Shown one piece after another: positions 21,511 to 32,926 of a DNA stretch of 64,000 nt (positions are counted from its first letter, which is position 1; the number at the start of each line of letters is the position of its first letter). Source of the DNA: Hymenolepis diminuta (taxonomy: Eukaryota > Platyhelminthes > Cestoda > Cyclophyllidea > Hymenolepididae). A model generated the notes under the pieces. That model had not been told where the DNA came from. It ran no database searches and worked only from the letters and a program-made list of their open reading frames with translations. The stretch is from assembly GCA_900708905.1 (NCBI GenBank), contig CAADRB010000108.1:19061-83060 (forward strand), read 5' to 3'. The position numbers were made by a program, and so were the translations under genes.

Positions 21511-24500
21511 ACACCGTAGTGGAGACCTTATCGCCAGTCTCACATTTCTAATCGTCATGTGTTGATAGACATCTGCTGGCTATAGCAGTACCTAAACACA
21601 AAAGGTACCTAATTGGAATGAAATTAAATGGAAAAGCGGATTGGATGAGCATTTAACCCACCATCCCCGACTTTTCCGACATGTACATTGACAAATACGT
21701 CACCACGCGTAAGTCCTCAAGATTGAATAACCACCCTTTCGGTCACTCTTACATTATCACCCATTCATGATGAAGGTGTAGAAGAGTATCCCCAACCCCA
21801 GTTGTATTAAGCTTACCAATTGTTTTGTGGGAATAGCCATTGCAAATGGTTGAGAATTATTTTATATTTTAATTCTCTTTTTCATATTCTGATGACCTAT
21901 TTCAGAGTTTAAAGGTTCTCTAACGTGGAAATAGAGATTACAAAAGAGACTGCATTACAAACACAAGCACATTTATGGACGTAAACACAGAAGATCAGAT
22001 GCAGATCCGACGTATCTTTCCGGAGCAATTTTGGATTCATTAGGTCACTTACATTTAATACCAATTAGATTAAATAAGGAATTGTCTGTGTTTTTAATTT
22101 AGAGCCTAACAATCACGCGTCTCCTTTCGGGAGCCAGCTTGAATATAAATACCACAGGGATTGCAAATGTGCCCACCGCACCCTCCTCTATTAATTACAG
22201 GCGTTTCATTATGTATGATCTATTCTCTCAACCACTAACCAGCTAATTAATCATTTCTTGATGTTATTTGGACTGAGCACACATTGAAGAAAGCTAAACA
22301 TGTCACTGGAACAGTTCGAAGGTGGCTGAGAAGTCCACTAAAATTAGTTGATAAGATAACAAGTTTTTTGCAAGCCTTTCTTATTTAGTATGTCACACAA
22401 TGAATACATATCTAGACAATGCTTGTGGTACAGAATTTGAATTAGGGATATGTAGATAACATCGGTGTCAAGGGATTATTTAAGGTTGCTAAACATGATT
22501 GACAGATATCGTAAATACAGCTCAAACTTTCAGTGGTCAACGTGCCTTTATGGAAAATCATTAATCATTTTAAGGCGGTCCTAAGTTAGAAATACCAATA
22601 GGAACTAGTGCTACCTGAGTCTGGTTTCTTCGTGTCTCTCAAATTAAACTATTTTTGAGCCAGAGTGCCTGCCTAAATTCAGTAAAATTTCCCGTTTTTT
22701 CCCTTATCCTTAAAACACACTCGCTCACCGATTATGGGTGATCGTTTTAAATGCTCCCTGTGTAATAACGATACTAGACTGAATAGAAGATATTTTCGTC
22801 ACTATCCAGTTATGATTAAACTAATCTGCCCGTTTATTGTTCACACCTGGTTTTGTTTTTAGCCTTCCCACCAATCTCACACTTCATTCATATCTTTCTC
22901 TGGTATTTCCATTGCTGTTGATCTCGCTCAGCCCTTGGTCAATAAATTGGGAAAAGCGATTGTCTACTGTTATCCGTCACACGCGGCGCCATTTCACCAG
23001 TCATCGATACCATCTACACCAACTTCTTTTCTTCTATTGACCATGTTTTCTCGCCCTTCGAAACTGTTTATATGTTTTCGAGCCATAGAGGTATCCCTCT
23101 TGTTCTNATTCTTCGACATTTTGGATAGTGTTAGATAGGAGCTTAGCTTTGAAGGCAAATTGGTGAAAATTGTGGTGGATGTTGGTTTTCAGCAACCCAA
23201 GTTTACACAGTTTGCCTCTGCTTAAGCTGCTTCAATTCATATTCGTCTGATTGCAGAAGAAAGTGTACCCTCGGATTGATCGGTTTTAAAATATATGCAA
23301 TGGAACCACCTTCATCATTTGACTTAAAATGTCCACCGTTGGTGTAACCAAGCTAGACATTCTTCCTCTAATTTCCAAGTAAGGGGGGAGATGTTAGCAT
23401 GCTAAAATAGAATAGAAAGCAGGAAAATGAATTAGCATTATTCTAAAAAATTGCACTTTTGTCTTGTTGAATCGATCGTTCTTTAAAATTATAGTACTAC
23501 TTTGAAGTGAACTTTATTTGACTTTCAGAAAGAACAATATTGTGCACTTAACTTTCGTATCACTATCACAACGCATTACAACAGTCATTATTTTAAGGAA
23601 TTTTAACGCCAGATATTGGCCTTCACGAGTTTGATTTGAGTAGAACCAATTTGTAATAACTGCAAATGGCAGCTTTTCGAGCTAACAGCCCTTCAGCTAT
23701 GAAGTTAGTCGATCAGTGAAACCCACGCAAAAGTTGACTTGACTGATAGTTTTAAATCCCAAGCAGTCGTCTCGAATTTTGCAGTAGAACTGCATTAACG
23801 GGACTAACTGCAGTCGGCCTTAATGTACTTGGAGCAATTAAACAGCATCGATCATTGGACTGAACTTTTGAGATGCCATGAAGAGAATTAGTGACACTAA
23901 TCATTGGTTCTATTATCAGCTTGAACGGACCCCATAATAATAACATTTTATGATAAATGATCAATGGGAAATAGATATTTGCTCCAGATTCATCATAATC
24001 TAATGCAATTCTAAAAAACATAAAAAACTTTCGCTGAGAACAATGGTCCGCTTCCTTTTTAAGGTTTTTGTATATATTCAAATTGAAATTATAGTTGACA
24101 AAGTTGAACACTTTTTAATTTCCATTAAATATCTCAAATATTTTTATAAAACAGCTGAACATCCGTGAAGTTAACCCCTGGACGGCCTCTGTGAAATATC
24201 GACCGTTATAAATGTATTCAGGATCTCGGTCTAGAACTTAGATCAACTTCTTGCACAACCCCGCGAAACAAATATACTTTATAATTAGAATACTTTAGTT
24301 ATCAGATACTGTTAATGGTGGAAAAATTTTCATGTCTATTGACCTAAGAGTGTGTCAGTGGGTAGATTTCCGGGATGGTGCTCGTATGGTTAATGTAAAT
24401 GAATGTTAGTACAAGGTGCCTGCTCAAATATTTAGTCTCATCACCAACGCGGGTGTAGAGTAGTGTTGAGGTAGTGATAAGGAGGAATTTAAAAAGGGCC

Positions 24501-24533
24501 AACAAAACAGATTCAGGTATAAATCCACATGAC

Positions 24534-24539
24534 TTTATT
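24534..24539 (-). promoter_or_regulatory. Possible poly(A) signal of transaldolase
   Basis: AATAAA on the minus strand lies about 200 bases past the transaldolase stop codon. It is the first canonical hexamer I see downstream. A nearer variant signal is possible. Confidence 0.3.
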
Positions 24540-24739
24540 ATTATCACGCTATTACAAGTCATCCTATGAAGAAAGTGCAATTAATTTGTTAAATCAGATA
24601 ACTATGAGTTAACAAAGAAATTAACCAAAAACTCATTTAAATCAACGCAAAATATCCAAACGAGAATGCATGTTAATATATGCTAAATAGGAAGAAATGA
24701 AGAAGGTAAGATTGAAGGGCAGAAGAAGACAAGGAAGAC

Positions 24740-24909
24740 TTATGCCAAAAGGTGTTCCCTGAGCACACCATCAAGGGTTCTTAGGTCGACAGCAAAGTTT
24801 CGGATACTATCAGCAAGTACCTCCGTTGCCACGACGTCTTCATTCATCATCCAACGGAAGGTAGCTTCATCCAAACTCAGGGGCTCCTTATATTCACAAC
24901 GTGAAGAAG
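24740..24909 (-). CDS. TALDO1: Transaldolase exon 3
   Basis: The acceptor TTCTAG|CT (24910/24909) completes an Ala codon. It encodes [17 protein letters not shown], then a final helix ([18 protein letters not shown]) and TAA at 24742-24740. Confidence 0.9.
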
Positions 24910-25830
24910 CTAGAACAAGTCAAAGAAACACATTCAAATATATCGAAATAGTTATTAATTTTAACGCGTATTTGAATGCAAAAATGACCTTTTTTAACAT
25001 CAAGTGTTACTTCAGAAACCTCAGTCATGTTGGCAAGTTTCCCTAAGAGGGTGGGTGAAATTGTCAACAGGTCACAACCAACAAGGCCGAGGATTTGGTT
25101 GACATTACGGAAAGAGGCGCCCATAACCTCAGTCTTATAGCCGAATTTCTTGTAGTAGTTGTAGATTTGAGTCACAGATTGCACACCAGGATCATCCAGT
25201 TTACCGTAAGTTTGTCCAGTTTTAGCCGCATAGTAATCGAAAATTCGTCCAACAAATGGAGAAATAAGAGTAACTTTAGCTTCAGCACAGGCAACAGCCT
25301 ACTCAAATCATTAATAAAATAACTAAACTATAACAAACCTGAGCAAAAGCAAATATAAGAGTAAGGTTGCAGTGAACGCCATGTTTAGATTCCAATTCCT
25401 TGGCAGCTTGAATGCCCTCCCAAGTTGAACTCAACTTAATGAGAATTCTTTCCTTGGGAATTCCCATCTCTTCATACAGTGAGATAAGTTTGAGTGCCTT
25501 TGCGATTTGCTTTTCCTTATCGAAGGAAAGTCTTGCGTCAACCTCAGTAGAAACACGGCCAGGAATTATCTTGAGAATTTCAATGCCGAACATCACAAAC
25601 GTATATTCAGAGGCAATCTCGATTTGTTCCTCAAGTGTCTTGCTCTTTCCCTTGGCGATCTTCACGGCCTCTTCGATGATTTTGGAGTATTTGGGCATTT
25701 TTGAAGCCGCAAGAATAAGGGATGGGTTGGTCGTTGCATCGGTTGGCAAAAATTTCTGAATACTCTCAAAATCTCCAGTATCAGCAACGACAACGGTGTG
25801 CTTCTTCAAAAAATCCAAAGTAGATGGCAT
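24740..25830 (-). CDS. TALDO1: Transaldolase, complete, three exons
   Basis: Exons 25339-25830, 24989-25298 and 24740-24909 (minus strand) join to 324 codons, giving 323 residues, close to the usual 320-340 for cytosolic class I transaldolase. The enzyme moves a dihydroxyacetone unit from sedoheptulose 7-phosphate to glyceraldehyde 3-phosphate in the pentose phosphate pathway. Visible motifs are [10 protein letters not shown] at residues 31-40, [11 protein letters not shown] near 94-104, and [12 protein letters not shown] at 128-139 with the Schiff-base lysine at 132. Also present are [27 protein letters not shown], and a C-terminal FRWMMNED (human FRWLHNED). Splice phases are 0 and 1 and both introns are small (40 and 79 bases). 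No stop, frameshift or lost catalytic residue is seen. The start is the first ATG after a TATA-like box. Confidence 0.95.
24989..25298 (-). CDS. TALDO1: Transaldolase exon 2
   Basis: The acceptor TGAGTAG|GCT (25299/25298) starts [19 protein letters not shown]; the donor AAAG|GTCATT (24989/24988) is phase 1. Following ISPFVGRI are [20 protein letters not shown], the [17 protein letters not shown] strand and [10 protein letters not shown], all typical of the family barrel's second half. Confidence 0.92.
25339..25830 (-). CDS. TALDO1: Transaldolase exon 1
   Basis: ATG at 25830-25828 opens 164 codons to the donor GCTCAG|GTTTGT (25339/25338), phase 0. It holds the substrate-binding DATTNPS loop and the catalytic lysine region. 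The frame reads on 12 codons into the intron before a stop. Confidence 0.93.
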
Positions 25831-25914
25831 CGTTGTTTATCAGAATGAAGCTGGCAGATGTGCACAACCAGCCACGGGGAAACTGCAAATCAGGAGTTAT
25901 CTGCGCATGATCGA

Positions 25915-25921
25915 ATTTATA
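25915..25921 (-). promoter_or_regulatory. TATA box of transaldolase
   Basis: TATAAAT on the minus strand lies 85 bases before the ATG, leaving room for a start about 30 bases downstream and a leader of roughly 55 bases. There is no experimental support in the sequence itself. Confidence 0.5.
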
Positions 25922-26484
25922 TGCGTTTGGGATTTTTTTAGATCCTATTGGTTGGTTTGATTTGCCTACTTTCTACAGCATCAGCACCGACCTTTGAGCA
26001 GGACGAATAAATTAACGCATTATAATAGCCATCCCTAGATTTTTAATTAATTAATTTCTCTAAATAATAAAATCAGATTCGATTGACATCTCACGAAGAA
26101 ATGCCGGCATGCACTCTTGACATTTATATAAGTAGACTGTGATGTTTATCCCGCCACCTCCTAAATGTTCTAGCGACGTAAGTGACTCACATTATTTCCC
26201 TTTTGTGGCCCAGGTCAACGTCCCATTGCAGTGTCTTAGAAAACAAAATTCTTCAAAAACTCGAATGTAAACTTTATAATTGAAAATTGGTTATCGTGAA
26301 GTTCTCTCAAACACATATTTGGATTGGGGAATTAGTAAAGCCTCGAATTTGGGCAAGCTGCATAATAATGTAGACAAAAAATTCTCTTTTTAATATTTAT
26401 GTTCTGGTTATTTTTTAAAATTTTGCGGGTTTATTCATTATGTGAAGGAAATAACTTGACACCATGCTTCACACCAAACCAGCA
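25922..26484. other. Upstream flank of transaldolase to the assembly gap
   Basis: AT-rich DNA with no gene recognised. It ends in AACCAGCA directly before the N at 26485. Confidence 0.6.
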
Positions 26485-26485
26485 N
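26485..26485. other. Assembly junction (single N)
   Basis: One unknown base separates transaldolase flank from an exact copy of the window's first 9258 bases. A single N used as a join between contigs is the simplest reading. Confidence 0.8.
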
Positions 26486-29400
26486 AGCTCTGCTGTGTCT
26501 AAAAGAGAGACGGGCACCTGAAACAGCGGCTGATGTATCAGTCAGAAGACTCGGACAGGGAACATCAACCGCAAAATCTGAAGCCGAAATGGTTGAGGGA
26601 CGATACGAAGCTTACCGATCTGCTCTTGGTTGTTTGGGTAGTCTTCTTGAATTAGCCAGACTCCCTGCAGCGATATCGAGGATTCCTGAACCTGAAAACG
26701 AGATGAAATACGATCCTGTTGGTGCCCTACATTGTATTGGTCTCAACCCTACAGTAGATGTCGTCAGACGAACCCTGTTAGATATTCTGAAGCTGATCTT
26801 CAAGAGTGATGATATTCTGGCGCATTTTGAAGTGATTGGATGGCTTCTCAATCATGATCTTCTTGAGCAGGCTGTGGAACTTAAATCACCTCACTTGGAA
26901 GCCTATTTAGAATCTCGTCTGTGTCAGTCGCCCAACAATATTCCTCTAAGGCGTCTACTTTGGCGACAGCTGGAATCCCGCGGAGCTAGGTTGGAGGCGG
27001 CTAGGGTACTTGAACATCTTGCTACAACGGATTCTAGTGAGGAGGATCTAACTTTGGAGGACAGGTTGGACTATCTTGCAAGGGCTATTGTCACTGTAAA
27101 GGCTCTGCCCCGTAAGTTAACTTCACACGTTTATTTAAAACAGTAGTTTGTACGACACCAGTGGGATTTGAAGAGTTTTTTTCTCCATTTGCTCCCTAGC
27201 TTAATAAATTAGGTAGCATGTGTCAGCGTTTTCTGCTCACTTTTGGATTTCGAAAATATCTTGAGAAGCATGATACTAGGGTCAGAATGAAGGTTGGTCC
27301 TTCGCTACTTTGAGGTTTTAAATAATCCTGGAAAGATGTGTTTTTATTCGATCGATGCAAGGAGGTTTTCTGGATTTCGTCAAACAGTTGACTTTTCTCA
27401 GATGTTTGTCAATGAGTCTAGAATTTGCAATTTTTAGGAAATAGTGTTAACTTTGTCAACAATTTAGGCCGAAGTCTTTAAGACATGTTGCAGCGTTTGG
27501 TGAGTATTTCCTGCACATTAATCAAATATTAACCTGAGATGGTAGGTAGGATATAACCTTATGCAGCCGATTTAAACCCCCAAAGACTAGATATGCTAAT
27601 TCGGTACTGAATTCTGCCAATGATCAAGCCGTACCATCATACTGTGGTGTACCCGTACATAGTCTGCTCATGTTTTTCCTCTTGCATACTTTCCACTCTT
27701 TTCACTTCCCATGATAGACGCATCCCCTATCTTGCTATTCTCAGACTTGCTCCCACTGATCATTGCTTAGATTTTAAGGTCATTTGACATGTTACTCTGA
27801 GTCAGACTTGTTGAATCAACTTAGCTTCCCTTACTTAGACCGTCCGATGTGTAAGGTACTTAGGTAGTCTTAAAGTAAGATAAGGTTAAAATGACTGCTT
27901 ACCAATTTGATGAGCTTCCGTGGATCTGGTTGACACAAATGTTTGAACGCTGATAATATTTTCGTCCTCAGAATCTCAAATGGCAGAAACTGCGGACTAC
28001 TTAGCCGACCTCCAAGATCGATTAGATGTTGCAGAGCTACAGAGGCAGTTGTGCGTGGAATTGGCTGCTACAGGCACAAGTTCTGCGGCTTCTATGTCGG
28101 CAACCTTCTCACAGGCCTCCGTGGAGGTGGCTTTGAATGAACTCACTAGAGGACCTCTAGTGTCAGCATCGGAACTCTTTTCAACTTATGCAGAGCCTTT
28201 TGAGCTGCATGAATCGAAGCTGCTTTTGATGCACTTTGCTGGAGAAACGGTAAGTTTCTGCTTAGTAATGTCGCATATACAATGGGGGAGACCGTAGAGT
28301 TGGGGGGGGGTGTGGCTTCTAGACTTCTTATGAGCTTGAGCTTCGACCGTTTCCTGTCGAAACGGTCCTGTTTATGATGTCTCGGTCGAGTTGTATTTGT
28401 TGTACGCTAATTTTTCAATGTTAATGACGCAATATTTATACTAGTTCGTTTTGATCCAATTAATTGGAATGGCTTATGACAGATGCGATGGGGAGATATG
28501 TAGTTGTCATTTTCAGGTGAGAAAGGAAAGTGTAATTAGAATATTCTGATCTCGCGGCCGATTTCCATGTAGTTGGGGTTGCTGTCTTAAGCACCTCCAT
28601 GGCTTGAGCTTGGTTTTAACGACAACTGCCATCTAATTTTAAAGAATTTTGGTTTAGAAGAGCGAAGGTTCCCATTCATTTGTATTTTTCCTGCTCCCAC
28701 GTTGTACAAAGTAGTGCAAATCCGTGTGTTAGCAGAAGAAAGGGTAGATGGAGGGTTGATCAAATTTGAGAGTTTATTTGGAGGACTCACTATCGTATTT
28801 AGAGGTGCGGGAGGATGGATTAATTTTTCCAGCACTAATTTTGTGGTTAATAATTTCAGTCGAATTATGTTCGGCGTTTTCGTGCGCATGAAGGCCCGTC
28901 AATTTGGAGGAATGTATTGTTTGAGGGATAAAAACCCTTTTATCGCTAAAGCAATGATAGTTTCGCATATGCTTAGTGGGTCACAATTGAACAGTCTTAG
29001 ACTTTCTCCCAGGGCTATTTCAAAAAATTAAATGGTATGGCGCGACGGACTAACTACGAGTTGTCTGTTGTTAGTATGTCGGTGGTGGTTAATCAATATG
29101 ACTGAATCTTCCATGGTGATGTCGATGAGGACGTAATCAGTGAGCACTTTCTACCAGGATGTTTTGTTAAGACAACAAGTGGAAAATGTTTGAGGGACAA
29201 GTGACAAACGTCAAAGAGAGTTTAACTGCTTTTAGGACGCTGATCTTGTTGAGGCAATATGGCTGGCTCTCTTGCATCGACTTCTGCTTAACACCGGGGG
29301 AGGAGGGAATAGTTCACATTTAAGTTCTCCTGTCCCACCACAACGTAGACGTCTCTCAACTAGGAAGATAGCTCGAGGTTTGGAACTCAACATCGCTAAC

Positions 29401-32400
29401 TGCTTAGGTCGACTTTATTCTCGTCTCGCGGCCGCAGTAGTTACTCCAAATCCGCTGAATATCGCCAGTTCTGTTCAATTGCATGTGTCTACTACGGCTG
29501 ACTATACCTTCTTTCCCCTTGGTGAGTTTAAGCTTTAGAATCACCCACTTATTTGCAAATACATATGCATAGTTATGAGGTCAAAACATTGAGGATGATG
29601 AAATTTGGTGTGAAGAGTTCTAGATTTCTCTGGTATTTCCTGGGGGATTGGAGTGAAATAGAATAAGGTAGATTTGTATTTCAGTCCAAAGGCGAAGTGT
29701 TTGGTGAAAAGTGGTTGCGAAGTTTCCGGAGGAATTCACTGAGCAGACTCATCACAAAACGCGGCTCCGCAGTCAATTTTAATTTATTCCATGAGGGTGC
29801 AAAATTCTGTATATGAGTGACAATGATCTCGGATTTGCAATAATGACTAGAACGGGAAGTGCTGTGCTTCTTAAATAATTTACCCTGGTCCTTGGTGAAT
29901 AAGTTCTTTCGAGGTGAACAGGTTGTAGGGGATACTACTCGGATATTTTTTTGCTTCAACACTGTTACGATTCTTGTGGAAAAGAAGCTTTGATTTTGTG
30001 GTTGAACTTTTTAATAGATTTCCTTCTCTCAAAGAGAACATTGACATGTGAACTTTAAAATGCACATTAGAGGACCAGCTGTGCAGAGCGTTTGTCGTGG
30101 AAACACAAAAACGCTTTATTAGAATGAAAATCTCTATGCTGAGTCTTGATGTCACTTACGCAACGTTTTTATTCCTGGTAGTTGTAATTATATCCACTTT
30201 GGAGCGTTACGCAGTTCAACAGAATCTCCCTACTAATTGGGTTCCCGCCATTTTCGGTGACGCCAAGATTCCGCCCAGTCCTGAAGTCGTGGAGGCTTAC
30301 AACATAATTATCTGCAAGAAGGATCCCTTCTGGATGCGCGAGAATGTCAGATCGCGTCTCATGGAAGTAATCTACATCTTCGTGGCAGAATTCATCGACT
30401 CGCCTGCTCGACTGTCTCCTAGACAAAGGTATTACTTACATGATTTGAGTAGGGAGCAATTTAACGTGGTACTACCACATGAGTTCTACTTCATACCTTT
30501 CATAAGGGATATTTTAAATAGATCAGATAATTCAGTAGGTGTTGAATTTAAAGCTCCACCCACTTTTCAAAATGAGTATCTATGTTGTGTGTCAGAATAG
30601 CAATTAGTGAAGGAAAAGCACTAATGAAAGATGTGTCTGTTTGTATACTCGTACTTCGCCTTGCATTTGCATTCAATGTCTCCTCCGAATATAAAATGGG
30701 TTGATTTGTTCTATCAAGGTCTCTATTATAAGTAAGAGGTTTGTTTAATCACTGTTATAATCTCTTTTCCCATTTCCTGTATCCTATTTTTTGCTTTATT
30801 TTTGTATCCGCACTTGTAACAATTTGTTTTCCTAGTTAGCATAACCATGTATAAAGCCAATTACTAAATTGAACGAAGGTACAATTAATCCTTAATTAGT
30901 TTTTTGTCATATTACTTACCTAATGTTATGTAATTATTATTTCTAATTACGCAATTCTAAAAACGCAAGTTTGCTGACTAAGAAATAAAACGGGTGTCTT
31001 CAACCATTGTCTGATTTATTTAAGTCCTGATTTATTTTCTTCTTGAGGTAGTAAAACTTACAAATTGGTGATGCGTAATGGCCAATTTATTATCGTTCTG
31101 GTTTTATAAATTACTACCACTGCGTCATGAAGACTGTGTCATGGACCCTTGTCCAGTTTATTTTCGCGAGGATCCCGAAGCATGGTTGGCACTTATGAAT
31201 ATGTGGTTTCAAGCTATGGAGATCGCAGGATCACTATGGGGAAAAACAGGAGAAGTTTGGAATGGTTCTTCTTTGACTTCTTGCAGAAATCAAACCTAAA
31301 TTTATCAACTTTCTGTAACATCCACCCATTGAGAAGGCTTAGGAAATTCTGAAGAAGGCTATTGTACGACGGACTGGCTTGTACACCATACATTGCTTGG
31401 GGCAGCTGCTCAGCGAAAAATGTACTATAACACCTTTGTATTCTAAATGTCCTATCCATTAAGTTATTTTCCTGCGTACTACCTCTTCCATTTTAATGTA
31501 CATCCATTATGCCATGCTTTTACTTGAAGAAAATTCAATTATATCTGATGAAGCGCAATGGACATGGTGCATTATTTTGACATAATCGTTAATTCTTTTC
31601 TCCGTTCCCAGTAGATCTCAAGTTTGTTTGCTTTTGTTTAAACGTCTTGCAAAGTATAAATCAGTCCAGAAATATTTAAATAGCGTTTTCTTAAATTTCA
31701 AAAAGTAGGTGTAGGAATCGTGGTCCAAATAAGGGCTTGTTAAAAACGTCTTCTAGACGATGCAAGGTAAAGTGAAAGGGCATAAAACGGAGGCAAATCG
31801 AGAAACATGTAAGAGTAAAGGAGGTGGAGGAAGCAACCATCTGGATATAGTGGCTTCTTCCCTCTAAAGCATCAAGAGGTCATGGTTGAATGTATATCGG
31901 ATCCTAGCCTCTCATCAGTCCTCTGTACACTCGTGTTGGTCTGCGTACCGGTGTAGTTGGTGGCTTAGCCTAATCCTAATTCCTCAGTTTCAACGTGCTT
32001 GGTGGATTAGACGTCAGTGGACTAGACCACAAAATGTTCACGACAGTATTTTGCTTAAATAAGTAATAATTTATCATTCCGAATAAAATGCTCAAATATA
32101 TTGAGATTGGCATGTCGGGTTTGATTGCTTCACTTTTGTTTTCTTTGTTGAGAAGCATCGCCTGTCGGTTGAAGAAACGATTTGTAGTTGTCGGACCTTT
32201 GACCAACGAGGCGTTTCAAACAATTGGATCAATGTTAAATGGACAGAGAAGGAGTCAGAAACCGAATAAATGTTTTATTTTCTTGCATGTTTAAACGTGT
32301 GGAGACATTGATAGGAGCTTTATTTATAATTGCTTTGTATTCCGCTCATATGACACTTTCATCTATGACCTTTTCACTCTGAATTAAATAACTCCAACGC

Positions 32401-32926
32401 ATTGTGGAATTGGTTATACGTGAACTCCACGTCGACATCGGTTTTCATTTGTGTAATCATCTCTTTTTTCTGTAAGGTAATTGTCGACAGAAGAAATGGT
32501 TGATAGTTATAGTCACCCTTTGACTAACCGTGTGTATTGTTTACAGTTGAATTCACATTAAATCGGTCTTTGAAAGTCGGGCTTCCTTGTTCTTTCATTA
32601 GGGTGTTTTAACCAATTCGTTAGGTTTAGAATGACGAAGGGGAAGTAGAACGGGTGATCTACTACCTATCTTCCTCCCTATTGTCATTCATTTTTCTGTT
32701 TTGTAGACAACTCCAGAGCAGTCGAATGCTTGACCATCTGACAACACACTTGGTGGAACTCCATGCAGAACCCAAATCCGGTGGAGACCATACCCTGATG
32801 GGCGGAGGTAGTGGTGGTGCCAGTGGCGTCCAGAGTCAACATCAGCAACATTTGTTGTTGGTGGAGAAGTTGCGAGGATTGAGAAGCCATCTGGAAAGGA
32901 TGGCTTCATCTGCTGCTGCCATTTGA
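26486..32926 (+). CDS. NUP155: Nup155 C-terminal part, copy 2 (five exons)
   Basis: Exons are 26486-27111, 27972-28249, 29236-29521, 30182-30428 and 32707-32926, each shifted by 26485 from copy 1, with the same splice sites, the same 551 codons and the same stop. This copy too begins inside an exon, at the base after the N, so neither copy has its 5' half. If the duplication is an assembly product, the genome has one gene here. If it is real, the two are indistinguishable and one or both lack a promoter. Confidence 0.88.

Larger units (their letters stand above)
17751..24739. other. Long gene-poor interval
   Basis: No open frame here shows family resemblance. The longest (minus strand 23752-24111, 119 codons) is unremarkable. 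The interval holds an old dispersed repeat pair (17965-18180 and 21278-21510), a less AT-rich patch near 19000-19370 that may be a decayed element, and an ambiguous base at 23107. Confidence 0.55.

Noticed and set aside
25412..25759. 115-codon plus-strand frame
   Set aside because: It is antisense to transaldolase exon 1, which has full family similarity.
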